64,000 bases of DNA from JBBSHE01 sp038253325 (GTDB lineage: Bacteria > Actinomycetota > Actinomycetes > Propionibacteriales > Nocardioidaceae): contig JBBSHE010000008.1 of the NCBI GenBank assembly GCA_038253325.1, forward strand, positions 15,585 through 79,584, given 5' to 3'. Below the pieces are notes generated by a model that did not search any database, was not told the DNA's origin, and was given only the letters and a program-made list of their open reading frames with translations. Position numbers and translations under genes: made by a program. Below, piece by piece: positions 25,427 to 34,326 of this stretch. Numbering within the stretch: the stretch's first letter is position 1; every line of letters begins with the position of its first letter.

Positions 25427-25843
25427 CGAGGAGCGCCTTTCGGCCGGGTGGCGGTCTGCCGCCGGGCGCGGCAACGATCGACGGAAAGCATACCTTCCGG
25501 CGTTCTGATCCCTGCTGCGCTCGTCGGTCCGTACCTCGCGCTATGTCGGATCGTGTCCGATCCGTGCCCAGAGCGTGCCATCGACCTAGCGTGAGCCGGA
25601 CATCTGGGGGTGGATGTGCCGAGGATCTTGGGGTACGACGACAGATCGCGCTGCTCGATGGCGCGTCTGGCGGCGTGGCGACTCGCCGGAACGTTGCGTC
25701 GAGCTGCACGGTCGAAGCCGCCGGACTAGTCAACGGCTGATGAACTGAGCGCAATGACGCTCGTTTTGTCAGCCGTTGTGCTGGGTACCTCGCGGTAAGC
25801 GACTCGACGTGCAGCGTCATCGTCGCCGAGCGAGGAGGACGGG
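25427..25843. other. Intergenic region with the second 48-bp element
   Basis: The 417 bp between the divergent sulfoquinovose synthase and topoisomerase genes contain no convincing gene. The recognisable feature is the second palindromic element at 25731-25778, 66 bp before the topoisomerase start. Confidence 0.6.
25731..25778 (+). repeat. 48-bp palindromic element, copy 2
   Basis: Identical to 18291-18338 in 47 of 48 positions (T at 25767 for C), same orientation, 7,440 bp away. Again in a divergent promoter region. The 10-bp outer arms are perfect in both copies, so the palindrome is conserved. Confidence 0.93.
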
Positions 25844-26848
25844 ATGGTGCGGCTTCGGACGGTGTCCCCCAACGATGTCGGGTGGACCCGCCGCCGTCAC
25901 GGTCGCGGGTTCACGTACCTCGACGAGACGGGCATCGCGTTGAGACTTGTCGACCGAGACCGGTGCGTCGCGCTGGTGATCCCTCCGGCCTGGCAGGACG
26001 TCTGGATCTGCCGGTTCGCCAACGGCCACATCCAGGCCACCGGAAGCGACGACGCCGGGCGTACCCAGTACATCTACCACCCGGACTGGCGGGTGCGGCG
26101 CGACCTGGCAAAGCACGAGCGGGTACTCAAGGTGGCGCGCCGGCTGCCTCGGGCGCGCAAGCGGGTCGCGGCCGACCTGGACCTACCCGGCATGCCTCGC
26201 GAGCGGACCCTGGCCGCGGCCTTCCGGCTGCTCGACCTCGGCTTCTTCCGGGTCGGCAACGACTCATACACCGAGCACGGGAGCTACGGGTTGTCGACCC
26301 TGCACAAGGAGCATGTGGTCGTGCACAAGGACCATCTCGAGTTCGACTTCATGGCCAAGTCCGGAAAGGAGCAGCACATCGTCATCTACGACGATCAGGT
26401 CCGTGCCGTGGCGTTGACGTTGCGACGACGACGGTCCGGCATCGAACTGCTCGCGTACCAGGAGGGTCGGAGATGGCGTGACGTCAAGAGCGACGACGTC
26501 AACGCGTACGTCCGCGAGGTGATCGGGGACGAGATGTCGGCGAAGGACTTCCGGACCTGGCATGCGACCGTGCTCGCCGCGGTCGCCCTCGCGGTGTCGG
26601 TCGAGGCCGCGTCGAACCAGTCGGCACGCAAGCGCGCGATCGCCCGCGCCATGCGCGAGGTAGCCGACTACCTGGGCAACACCCCAGCGGTGGCGCGGGC
26701 GTCGTACGTCGATCCGCGGGTCGTCGACCTGTTCGAGAAGGGGGTCACGATCGTGCATGCATTGCCGATGCTCGGTGAGGGCGCTGATGACGGGGCGCCG
26801 GCAACCCACGGCGCAATCGAACGAGCGGTGCTCAAGCTGCTCAGCTGA
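25844..26848 (+). CDS. DNA topoisomerase IB (poxvirus-like)
   Basis: 334 residues of the bacterial type IB topoisomerase family, which relaxes supercoils by a 3'-phosphotyrosyl intermediate. An N-terminal beta domain (FTYLDETG...IPPAWQDVWIC, GHIQATGSDDAGRTQYIYH) precedes the catalytic domain: FRVGNDSYTEHGSYGLSTL, the KDFRTWHAT arginine helix and Tyr288 in ARASYVDPRV. ATG 25844 has GAGGAGG upstream. It borders the glycan locus and overlaps the convergent peroxiredoxin gene by 8 bp. Confidence 0.93.
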   Translation: MVRLRTVSPNDVGWTRRRHGRGFTYLDETGIALRLVDRDRCVALVIPPAWQDVWICRFANGHIQATGSDDAGRTQYIYHPDWRVRRDLAKHERVLKVARRLPRARKRVAADLDLPGMPRERTLAAAFRLLDLGFFRVGNDSYTEHGSYGLSTLHKEHVVVHKDHLEFDFMAKSGKEQHIVIYDDQVRAVALTLRRRRSGIELLAYQEGRRWRDVKSDDVNAYVREVIGDEMSAKDFRTWHATVLAAVALAVSVEAASNQSARKRAIARAMREVADYLGNTPAVARASYVDPRVVDLFEKGVTIVHALPMLGEGADDGAPATHGAIERAVLKLLS

Positions 26849-27323
26849 TCGCCTTCAGCGCAGCCTGGTAGTCCGCCAGCTTCCGGGCCTCGTCGATGCC
26901 GTGGTGGACCCGCCAGCGCAGCATCCCGCCACGGTCGACGACGAAGGTCCCACGCTCCGCACAACCGGCGACGTCGTTGAACACGCGGTACGCCCTCGCG
27001 ACCGCGCCGTGCGGCCAATAGTCGCTGAGCAGCGAGAATGCGTACCCCTCACGGTCTGCGTAGGCGCGAAGAGCGAAGAAGTGGTCGCAGGAGATCGCCA
27101 CGGTCACGACGTCGTCGTTCTCGAAATCAGCAACGCTGTCCCGGATCTCGCGGAGCTCGCTCGTGCAGATCCCGCTGAATGCGAACGGGTAGAAGACCAC
27201 GACGACCTTCTTGCCCCGCAGGGACGACAACGAAACTGATTGGCCGTGCTGGTTCTTCAGCTCGAAATCCGGCGCCGGCTGGCCGACCTGCAACGTCATC
27301 GGCTGGTCGGTCCCTGACGTCAC
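26841..27323 (-). CDS. ahpE: AhpE-type peroxiredoxin
   Basis: Thiol peroxidase reducing hydroperoxides. The 160-residue form from GTG 27323 is favoured by GGAGG 5 nt upstream; ATG 27299 is the alternative. The peroxidatic site is FYPFAFSGIC, with Cys53 and serine replacing the usual threonine of PxxxTxxC. Two further cysteines (AISCDHF and VAGCAERG) are present, so a resolving cysteine is possible. Synteny with DUF3052 and aceE matches the mycobacterial ahpE region. Confidence 0.9.
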   Translation of the reverse strand: MTSGTDQPMTLQVGQPAPDFELKNQHGQSVSLSSLRGKKVVVVFYPFAFSGICTSELREIRDSVADFENDDVVTVAISCDHFFALRAYADREGYAFSLLSDYWPHGAVARAYRVFNDVAGCAERGTFVVDRGGMLRWRVHHGIDEARKLADYQAALKAIS

Positions 27324-27357
27324 GACGGCCTCCGGAAACTCGCGATTGTGGAACGCC

Positions 27358-27795
27358 CTAGCGGCGCTCGGCTCGACGCGACCTCGGTGCGACCAGCTTG
27401 GTGGCCGTCCAGTCCGGGCCGGCGGCGAGACTCGTCGTGGTCGCCAGGCCCGCAGTCGGGGCCGCTTCGGAGATGTCGCTGGCGTCCACAAAGTTGGAAG
27501 CGCCGACCTTCGGCGTGAGCAGCCAGATCATTCCGCCGTCAGCGAGGTCCGTCAACGCGTCGACGAGACCGTCGACCAGGTCCCCGTCGTCATCGCGCCA
27601 CCAGACGATCACCGCGTCCACCACGTTGCCGTAGTCGTCGCCGACGAGACCCGAGCCGACGATGGCCTCGACGGATGCCCGCAACTCGTTGTCGACGTCT
27701 TCATCCCAGCCGAGCTCCTGCACGATCATCCCCGGCTGGAACCCGAAGCGCCCGGCAGGTCCGTTGGTGTTTGCGCCACCTTCGGTCGCGCTCAC
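27358..27795 (-). CDS. DUF3052 family protein
   Basis: 145 residues from GTG 27795 with AGGTGG upstream. FGFQPGMIVQELGWDEDVDNELR is the family signature, followed by an acidic middle (VVWWRDDDGDLVDGL) and GGMIWLLTPKVG. Conserved in actinobacteria next to aceE and ahpE; function unknown. Soluble. Divergent from aceE across 283 bp, in which I see no gene. Confidence 0.85.
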   Translation of the reverse strand: MSATEGGANTNGPAGRFGFQPGMIVQELGWDEDVDNELRASVEAIVGSGLVGDDYGNVVDAVIVWWRDDDGDLVDGLVDALTDLADGGMIWLLTPKVGASNFVDASDISEAAPTAGLATTTSLAAGPDWTATKLVAPRSRRAERR

Positions 27796-28078
27796 GCGAT
27801 GCCACCTCGTCTCGATCATCCGGGGACTCGCCCGCGAGTCCGACATTGCGTAGTTCACCGCGTTCGGTGATCCACCGCAAGTCCGGGCACGAACTCCGGG
27901 CCTGCAGACACCCGGCTTCGAACCGTCCGCGACGGCGCATTCGATACCCGCTGGTAAGCATGGAGCGGGTGGGTCGTACGGGCGTAAGTGAGAGGATGGG
28001 ACGAGACGACGCCACCCGCCACTCGGCGCCGTACCCGATCATCCGAACTGACCAGGTATCGAGGAAGAGGAGCCGTTC

Positions 28079-30844
28079 GTGGCACCCGCAAGTGAACGCA
28101 TTCCCGTCATCCACGAGGGCCTGCCGACGCAGCTCCCGGACATCGACACCGAGGAGACCCAGGAATGGCTGGACTCGTTGGATGCGCTGACCAACCAACG
28201 CGGCCGGCAGCGAGCCAGGTACGTCATGCTCAAGCTGCTCGAGCGCGCGCGCGAGATGCAGGTCGGCGTTCCGGCCCTGCGGAGCACCGACTACATCAAC
28301 ACGATCCCGCCAGAACGTGAGCCGTGGTTCCCCGGCAACGAGTACATCGAGCGTCGCATCCGCGCGTTCATTCGCTGGAACGCCGCAGTCATGGTTTCGC
28401 GGGCGAACCGGCCCGGCCTCAGCGTCGGCGGCCACATCGCGACGTACCAGAGCGCGGCCAGCCTTTACGAAGTCGGCTTCAACCACTTCTTCCGCGGCAA
28501 GGACCACCCGGGTGGCGGTGACCAGGTCTACATCCAGGGTCACGCCTCCCCCGGCATCTACGCGCGGGCGTACCTGGAGGGTCGGCTGAGCGAGGACCAG
28601 CTCGACAACTTCCGGCAGGAGGTGTCCCACGGACCGGGCAACGGACTGTCGTCGTACCCGCACCCGCGGCTGATGCCGGACTTCTGGGAGTTTCCCACGG
28701 TCTCGATGGGGCTGACCGCGCTGAACGCGATCTACCAGGCGCGGTTCAACCGTTACCTGCAAAACCGCGGCATCAAGGACACCAGCCAGCAGCACGTATG
28801 GGCGTTCCTCGGCGACGGGGAGATGGGTGAGCCGGAATCCCTCGGCGCGATCGGGGTCGCCGCACGCGAGGAGCTCGACAACCTCACGTTCGTGATCAAC
28901 TGCAATCTCCAGCAGCTCGACGGCCCGGTGCGCGGAAACGGCAAGATCATCCAGGAGCTCGAGGCGTACTTCCGAGGCGCCGGGTGGAACGTGATCAAGG
29001 TCGTCTGGGGACGTGAGTGGGACGCCCTGCTGGCAAAGGACGTCGACGGCGTGCTCGTCAACCAGATGAACCGCACGCCGGACGGCCAGTTCCAGACCTA
29101 CTCCGTCGAGACCGGCGCGTACATCCGCGAGCACTTCTTCGGTGGCGACCAGCGGCTCGCCAAGCTCGCCGAGGACCTGAGCGACGAAGACCTGCGCAAG
29201 CTGCCGCGCGGCGGTCACGACTACCGCAAGGTGTACGGAGCGTTCGAGTCGGCGACCAAGCACGTCGGGCAGCCGACCGTGATCCTCGCCAAGACGATCA
29301 AGGGCTGGACGATCGAGGCACTCGAGGGCCGCAACGCCACCCACCAGATGAAGAAGCTCACCAAGGCCGACCTCAAGACGTTCCGTGACCGACTGTACCT
29401 GCCGATCAGCGACGAGCAGATCGACAGCTCCGACGTGGCGCCGTTCTATCACCCCGGCGTCGACAGCGAAGAGATCCAGTACATGCGCGACCGGCGTCAC
29501 GAGCTGGGTGGCCCGCTTCCGCGGCGCAAGGTCGACCCGACGGTCGTGAAGCTGCCTGGAGACCCCGTCTACAGCGAGCTCAAGAAGGGGTCCGGCAAGC
29601 AGCAGGTGGCGACCACGATGGCGTTCGTCCGCCAGCTTCGTGACCTGATGAAAGACCCGGAGATCGGACACCGGATCGTACCGATCGCGCCCGACGAGTA
29701 CCGCACGTTCGGGATGGACTCGATGTTCCCGACTGCGAAGGTCTACAGTCCGCACGGCCAGATGTACGACTCGGTGGACCGCCGACTGCTGCTCGCGTAC
29801 AAGGAGTCACCGCAGGGCCAGATGCTGCACGAGGGGATCAGCGAGGCGGGAGCCGTAGCGTCGGCGACCGCGGCGGGGTCGGCCTACGCGACGCACGGCG
29901 AGCCGATGATCCCGGTGTACATCTTCTACTCGATGTTCGGCTTCCAGCGGACCGGCGACTCGATCTGGGCGATGGCCGACCAGCTGGCACGGGGGTTCCT
30001 GATCGGGGCGACCGCGGGGCGTACCACCTTGACCGGCGAGGGATTACAGCACGCCGACGGCCACTCGCCGCTGCTGGCAGCGACGAACCCGGCCGTGGTG
30101 ACGTATGACCCGGCATGGGCGTACGAGCTCGGACACATCGTCCGCAGCGGGCTCGAGCGGATGTACGGGTCGACCGAAGAGCATCCTCATGGCGAGAACG
30201 TCATCTTCTACATCACCGTCTACAACGAGCCGGTGGTCCAGCCTGCCGAGCCGGACAACCTCGACGTCGATGGACTGCTCAAGGGTCTGTACTTCGGTCA
30301 GCGCAGCCCGATCGCCGACCGCGACGACGTCGCCCACAGCCACGTGCTCGCCTCCGGCGTCGCGATGCCGTGGGCGTTGAAGGCGCAGCAGATCCTTGCC
30401 GACGACTACGGCGTGGCCGCGCACGTCTGGTCGGTCACGTCGTGGAACGAGCTCGCCCGGGAGGCGGTCGACGTCGAGAGGTGGAACCTCAACCACCCGT
30501 CGGAGCAGCCGCGCGTGCCATACGTGACGCAGCGCCTCGACGGCCTCGGCGGACCGATCCTCGGCGTGACCGACTACATGCGCGCCGTCCCCGACCAGAT
30601 CGCCCGCTGGGTACCCGGTCCCTGGCAGTCGCTGGGCGCCGACGGGTTCGGCTTCGCCGACACCAGGGCCGCGGCACGGCGGTTCTTCCAGATCGATGCA
30701 CAGTCGGTGGTGGTGGCTACCCTCGAGGCGCTCGCGGCCCGTGGCGAGGTCAAGCCGGAAGCGGCCCAGGAGGCGTACGACCGGTTCCGCCTCGGCGACC
30801 CCCAGGCGGTTGCCGACGTCCCGCAGGAGGGTGCCCCCGCCTGA
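28079..30844 (+). CDS. aceE: Pyruvate dehydrogenase E1, homodimeric type
   Basis: Thiamine-diphosphate-dependent decarboxylation of pyruvate, feeding acetyl groups to E2 of the complex. 921 residues, the full length of AceE. Recognisable blocks: GGHIATYQSAASLYEVGFNHF region, the ThDP motif GDGEMGEPES...NLQQLDGPVRGN, RKLPRGGHD, and the E1 pyrimidine-domain SVTSWNELAREA. GTG 28079 with a GGAAGAGGAG site. It stands ahead of the fatty-acid block, linking acetyl-CoA supply to lipid synthesis as in mycobacteria. Confidence 0.96.
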   Translation: MAPASERIPVIHEGLPTQLPDIDTEETQEWLDSLDALTNQRGRQRARYVMLKLLERAREMQVGVPALRSTDYINTIPPEREPWFPGNEYIERRIRAFIRWNAAVMVSRANRPGLSVGGHIATYQSAASLYEVGFNHFFRGKDHPGGGDQVYIQGHASPGIYARAYLEGRLSEDQLDNFRQEVSHGPGNGLSSYPHPRLMPDFWEFPTVSMGLTALNAIYQARFNRYLQNRGIKDTSQQHVWAFLGDGEMGEPESLGAIGVAAREELDNLTFVINCNLQQLDGPVRGNGKIIQELEAYFRGAGWNVIKVVWGREWDALLAKDVDGVLVNQMNRTPDGQFQTYSVETGAYIREHFFGGDQRLAKLAEDLSDEDLRKLPRGGHDYRKVYGAFESATKHVGQPTVILAKTIKGWTIEALEGRNATHQMKKLTKADLKTFRDRLYLPISDEQIDSSDVAPFYHPGVDSEEIQYMRDRRHELGGPLPRRKVDPTVVKLPGDPVYSELKKGSGKQQVATTMAFVRQLRDLMKDPEIGHRIVPIAPDEYRTFGMDSMFPTAKVYSPHGQMYDSVDRRLLLAYKESPQGQMLHEGISEAGAVASATAAGSAYATHGEPMIPVYIFYSMFGFQRTGDSIWAMADQLARGFLIGATAGRTTLTGEGLQHADGHSPLLAATNPAVVTYDPAWAYELGHIVRSGLERMYGSTEEHPHGENVIFYITVYNEPVVQPAEPDNLDVDGLLKGLYFGQRSPIADRDDVAHSHVLASGVAMPWALKAQQILADDYGVAAHVWSVTSWNELAREAVDVERWNLNHPSEQPRVPYVTQRLDGLGGPILGVTDYMRAVPDQIARWVPGPWQSLGADGFGFADTRAAARRFFQIDAQSVVVATLEALAARGEVKPEAAQEAYDRFRLGDPQAVADVPQEGAPA

Positions 30845-30900
30845 CCGCCGCGGCGGCTGCGGAGTGGGTGCTCAGCAAGTTGCTCGAGCGGGGGTCTCGC

Positions 30901-31920
30901 TCAGCGTTTGGCGTGCGCCCACTCGAGCACACGGTCGAGCGGCCAGGTGGTCACGATGCGGTCGACGGGTACGTCATTGTCAACCGCGCGGGCCGCGCCG
31001 TAGTCGAGGAAGTCCAGCTGGCCCGGGGCGTGCGCGTCGGTGTCGATGCTGAACAGGCAGCCGGCTTCGATCGCCAAGGCGATCAGCCGGCTCGGTGGGT
31101 CCCGCCGCTCGGGCCGCGAGTTGATCTCGACCGCGACGTCGAACTGCGCACATGCCGCGAACACGATCTCCGGGTCGAACTGCGACTCCGGCCGGAGCCC
31201 GCGCGTACCCTCGACCAGACGCCCGGTGCAGTGACCGAGCACGTTCGTGAACGGGTTGGAGATCGCGGCCACCATCCGGTACGTCATCGCGTCGGCGTCC
31301 ATCCGCAGCTTCGAGTGCACGCTGGCCACGACGACGTCGAGCTGTGAAAGCATCTCCGTGGACTGGTCGAGCCCGCCGTCCTCGAGGATGTCGACCTCGA
31401 TCGCCGGCAACATCCGGAAGTCGTCGTACGACGCGTTCAGCTCGTCGACCACCTTCAGCTGCTCGGCAAGGCGCTCGGCATTGAGACCGTTGGCAACCGT
31501 GAGCCGCGGAGAGTGGTCGGTCAGTGCCTGGTACTCGCGCCCGAGCCGATGCGCCGTTTCCGCCATCTCGTCGATCGGCGAACCGCCGTCCGACCAGTCG
31601 GAGTGGCTGTGCAGGTCACCGCGGAGCAGTCCGCGGACCGGATCGCCACCGTCGGCCAGCGGCCCGTTGCCCCGTTCCCGGAGCTCGGCGAGGTACGGGG
31701 GTACGTCGTCGCGAACCGCCTCTGTGATCACCGCTGCGGTCTTCGCACCGACCCGCTTGAGATCCGTCAGCGTGCCGTTGGCGGTCCGGTCGGCGAGCTC
31801 GTCGGCGGACAGGCCGGCGATGGCTGCGGCGGCTCCGCGATAGGCCTGGACCTTGTAGGTCGAGGCTCGCTCACGCTCCAGCCAGAACCCGATCTCGTTC
31901 AAGGCCTGTCCCGGATCCAC
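30901..31920 (-). CDS. PHP-domain protein with N-terminal helix-hairpin-helix region
   Basis: 339 residues. The first ~85 residues (ALNEIGFWLERERASTYKVQAYRGAA...LKRVGAKTAAVI) resemble the 8-kDa HhH domain of PolX/polymerase beta, and the rest is a PHP phosphoesterase domain with metal-binding DLHSHSDWSDG, LTDHSPR, and SIDTDAHAPGQL. The polymerase domain of PolX is absent. It may be a DNA-end phosphoesterase/exonuclease or a histidinol-phosphatase relative. GTG 31920 is the likely start. Followed on the other side by an unrelated hydrolase gene. Confidence 0.82.
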   Translation of the reverse strand: MDPGQALNEIGFWLERERASTYKVQAYRGAAAAIAGLSADELADRTANGTLTDLKRVGAKTAAVITEAVRDDVPPYLAELRERGNGPLADGGDPVRGLLRGDLHSHSDWSDGGSPIDEMAETAHRLGREYQALTDHSPRLTVANGLNAERLAEQLKVVDELNASYDDFRMLPAIEVDILEDGGLDQSTEMLSQLDVVVASVHSKLRMDADAMTYRMVAAISNPFTNVLGHCTGRLVEGTRGLRPESQFDPEIVFAACAQFDVAVEINSRPERRDPPSRLIALAIEAGCLFSIDTDAHAPGQLDFLDYGAARAVDNDVPVDRIVTTWPLDRVLEWAHAKR

Positions 31921-31953
31921 TCCCCCATGCTGCCCTACCAGCGGGAGGACGTC

Positions 31954-32706
31954 TCAAGACAAGAAGTCGAGCAGGAGCGCGGCTGTACGCTCCGGGTCCT
32001 CGAGGTTCGGCAGGTGGGCAACGTCCGACCACTCGACCAGCCGACTGTCCGGTATCCCGGCCTCGAGGTGGCGGGCCACGTCGCGGAAGTAGTCCAGGTC
32101 GAGTCCGCCGGTGACGACCAAGGTCGGGCACCTGACGTCGGAGGGGTCGACGTCGACGGGGATCGCGTCCGATGGGGCGTCCAGCTTGTCGGCTTGGATC
32201 TGGACCTCGAAAGTGTGCGCCTGCATCTCCCGGACGAACCCTCTGGTCTCTTCCGACGCGCGAGGCCCAAGCCAGGTCGAGACGTTGAGCTCGACGGCGC
32301 CGTCGATGTCGCCGGCTTCGATCAGCTGCTCCTCGCGCTGCTCGAACACTTCGGCATCCGGCGTCTGATCGAGACCGTGGTACGCGGGACACAGCAGTCC
32401 GAGGCGAGCGACCCTGGCCGGGTGGGTCACCGCGGTCTCCAACGCGACGCGACCGCCGTACGACGCGCCGACGATCGCCACGCTCTCGAGTCCGAGGTGA
32501 TCGAGCAGCGCGATCACGTCGTCGGCGTCGGAGAAACGGCCCGGCTCGGGCGGGCTGTCACCGAACCCGCGAAGATCCGGCCACACGACCAGGAACCGGT
32601 CGGCGAGCGCAGGCACCTGTGGCTCCCACATCCGCCGGTCCGCAACCGAGGAGTGCAAGAGCACGACCGGGCGACCTGCTCCGGCAACGTCATGCGAAAG
32701 TAACAT
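31954..32706 (-). CDS. Alpha/beta hydrolase
   Basis: 250 residues with the alpha/beta-hydrolase pattern: VVLLHSSVADRRMW oxyanion region, nucleophile elbow VGASYGGRVA, acid after TLVVTGGLDLDYF and His in SDVAHLPNLE. Substrate unknown (ester/enol-lactone type). ATG 32706 is chosen because TAAGGT lies 7 nt upstream without a ribosome site; ATG 32745 would add 13 residues. Divergent from the acylphosphatase gene across about 90 bp. Confidence 0.85.
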   Translation of the reverse strand: MLLSHDVAGAGRPVVLLHSSVADRRMWEPQVPALADRFLVVWPDLRGFGDSPPEPGRFSDADDVIALLDHLGLESVAIVGASYGGRVALETAVTHPARVARLGLLCPAYHGLDQTPDAEVFEQREEQLIEAGDIDGAVELNVSTWLGPRASEETRGFVREMQAHTFEVQIQADKLDAPSDAIPVDVDPSDVRCPTLVVTGGLDLDYFRDVARHLEAGIPDSRLVEWSDVAHLPNLEDPERTAALLLDFLS

Positions 32707-32713
32707 CGGATCG

Positions 32714-32719
32714 ACCTTA
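32714..32719 (-). promoter_or_regulatory. Putative -10 box of the leaderless hydrolase gene
   Basis: TAAGGT on the minus strand, 7 nt before ATG 32706. Confidence 0.45.
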
Positions 32720-32799
32720 GCCGGGCGCACATCGAGCGTTCCCATCGGTTTACGCGGATGTACGATCCTCGCCGTGTTACCAGGGAGGGAGGCCGAACC

Positions 32800-33066
32800 G
32801 TGGTTCGCCGACACGTCATCGTCCGCGGGAGCGTACAGGGGGTGTTCTTCCGGTCGGACTGCCGCGACGAGGCCTCGCGCCATGGGGTGAGCGGCTGGAT
32901 CGCGAACCGTTCCGACGGCGCCGTCGAGGCCGTCTTCGAGGGCCAACCTGACGCAGTCGATGCGATGACGGCCTGGGTACGTCACGGCTCGCGCCACGCC
33001 TCGGTCGACTCCGTCGAAGTGTCCGACGAGGATCCGACGGGCGAGTCGGGCTTCGCCGTCAAGTGA
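32800..33066 (+). CDS. acyP: Acylphosphatase
   Basis: Hydrolyses carboxyl-phosphate bonds such as acetyl phosphate. The 88-residue form from GTG 32800, preceded by GGGAGG, matches the family length; the frame is open further upstream but without homology. The catalytic arginine lies in GSVQGVFFRSDC and the asparagine in GWIANRSDG. Cytosolic. It lies just before fasR with 25 bp between. Confidence 0.92.
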   Translation: MVRRHVIVRGSVQGVFFRSDCRDEASRHGVSGWIANRSDGAVEAVFEGQPDAVDAMTAWVRHGSRHASVDSVEVSDEDPTGESGFAVK

Positions 33067-33079
33067 TTGGAGGCGGTAT

Positions 33080-33085
33080 TAGGCT
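33080..33085 (+). promoter_or_regulatory. Putative -10 box of leaderless fasR
   Basis: TAGGCT, 6 nt before ATG 33092, in the 25-bp gap after acyP. Confidence 0.45.
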
Positions 33086-33091
33086 CCGACC

Positions 33092-34258
33092 ATGGGTATG
33101 GCGTCGCGCGCGTCGATCGCCGGCCGCCTCGAGCGGTCCGTCGACGCGCTCACCCGCGCGGCAATGAGCCAGATGGCGGCCCAGCTGCCCTGGTTCCGAC
33201 AGCTCGCGGACGAGGACCGTACCTGGATCGAGGTCATCACTCGAAACGGCGTGCTGGCCTTCGTCCGCTGGTTCGAACGGCCGGGGGCCGAGGTGACGAA
33301 CGCGACAATCGACGTCTTCGGCACCGCTCCGCAGGCGCTCGCCAGCAACATCACGCTGCGGCAGACCGTCGAGATGGTCCGGACGACGATCGACGTCGTC
33401 GAAAGGGTCACCCCCGAACTTCTCGGCAAGGCGGACGGCGAGGTCGTCCAAGACGCCATCTTGTTGTTCTCTCGCGAGGTCGCGTTCGCGGCGGCCGACG
33501 TGTACGCCCGCGCGGCCGAGCTGCGTGGCGCCTGGGACGCCCGGCTCGAAGCACTGATCGTGGACTCGGTCCTGCGCGGCGAGGCGGACGAGGGCATGCG
33601 CAGCCGGGCAACGGCTCTGGGGTGGGTTTCGACGAGCGGCGTGGCCGTCGTGTTCGGACCCGCGCCGAGCGACGACGCGACCGTGGTCGACCAGGTCAAG
33701 AAGTCGGCGCGTGCGCACCGTCTCGACGCGCTGTGCTCGGTGCAAGGTGACCGGCTGGTCGCGGTTCTCGGTGGCGTCGTCGACGCCGACAAGGCTGCCG
33801 CAGTCGTCGCCGACCACTTCGGACCGGGGCATGTCGTCATCGGACCCGTCGTCGACGACCTGCTCGCGGCGAACGTCTCGGCCCGTTCCGCCGCGGCCGG
33901 CTTCCGGGCCGCACCGGCCTGGCCGTACGCGCCACGACCGGTGTCGAGCGAGGACCTGCTGCCCGAACGCGCGCTGTCCGGCGACGGCCACGCCCGCCGA
34001 CAGCTGGTCAGCTCCGTGTATCAACCGCTCGTGGCCGCCGGTCCCGCGCTGCTCGAGACCGCCGGGACGTTCTTGGAGACGGGCGGGGCGATCGAGGCGA
34101 CCAGCCGGGCATTGTTCGTGCACACGAACACGGTCCGCTACCGGCTCCGGCGGATCACCGACGTGACCGGGCTGTCGCCGGCGCACCCCCGGGAGGCGTA
34201 CACGCTCCGGGTCGCGCTGTCGCTGGGCGGTCTGCTGACACCCGCGGCAGACTTGTAG
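33092..34258 (+). CDS. fasR: PucR-type fatty-acid synthesis regulator FasR
   Basis: 388 residues with a central GGDEF-like degenerate region and a C-terminal PucR/CdaR helix-turn-helix (about 330-380: TGGAIEATSRALFVHTNTVRYRLRRITDVTG). In Streptomyces coelicolor the homologue upstream of fabDHPF activates that operon, and M. tuberculosis Rv2242 has the same position. The same arrangement here makes regulation of the following fab genes very likely. ATG 33092; ATG 33098 is an alternative. Confidence 0.88.
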   Translation: MGMASRASIAGRLERSVDALTRAAMSQMAAQLPWFRQLADEDRTWIEVITRNGVLAFVRWFERPGAEVTNATIDVFGTAPQALASNITLRQTVEMVRTTIDVVERVTPELLGKADGEVVQDAILLFSREVAFAAADVYARAAELRGAWDARLEALIVDSVLRGEADEGMRSRATALGWVSTSGVAVVFGPAPSDDATVVDQVKKSARAHRLDALCSVQGDRLVAVLGGVVDADKAAAVVADHFGPGHVVIGPVVDDLLAANVSARSAAAGFRAAPAWPYAPRPVSSEDLLPERALSGDGHARRQLVSSVYQPLVAAGPALLETAGTFLETGGAIEATSRALFVHTNTVRYRLRRITDVTGLSPAHPREAYTLRVALSLGGLLTPAADL

Positions 34259-34268
34259 GTAACCTCCA

Positions 34269-34290
34269 ACGAAACGCCACGAACTTTCGT
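34269..34290. promoter_or_regulatory. Candidate FasR operator upstream of fabD
   Basis: Inverted repeat ACGAAA-N10-TTTCGT in the 68-bp gap between fasR and fabD. The position suits an activator site for the fab operon, but the FasR consensus is not known to me, so this is tentative. Confidence 0.3.
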
Positions 34291-34326
34291 CCGCACTCGT
34301 GTCGGCATTTCGGCTGGCAACCCGGC

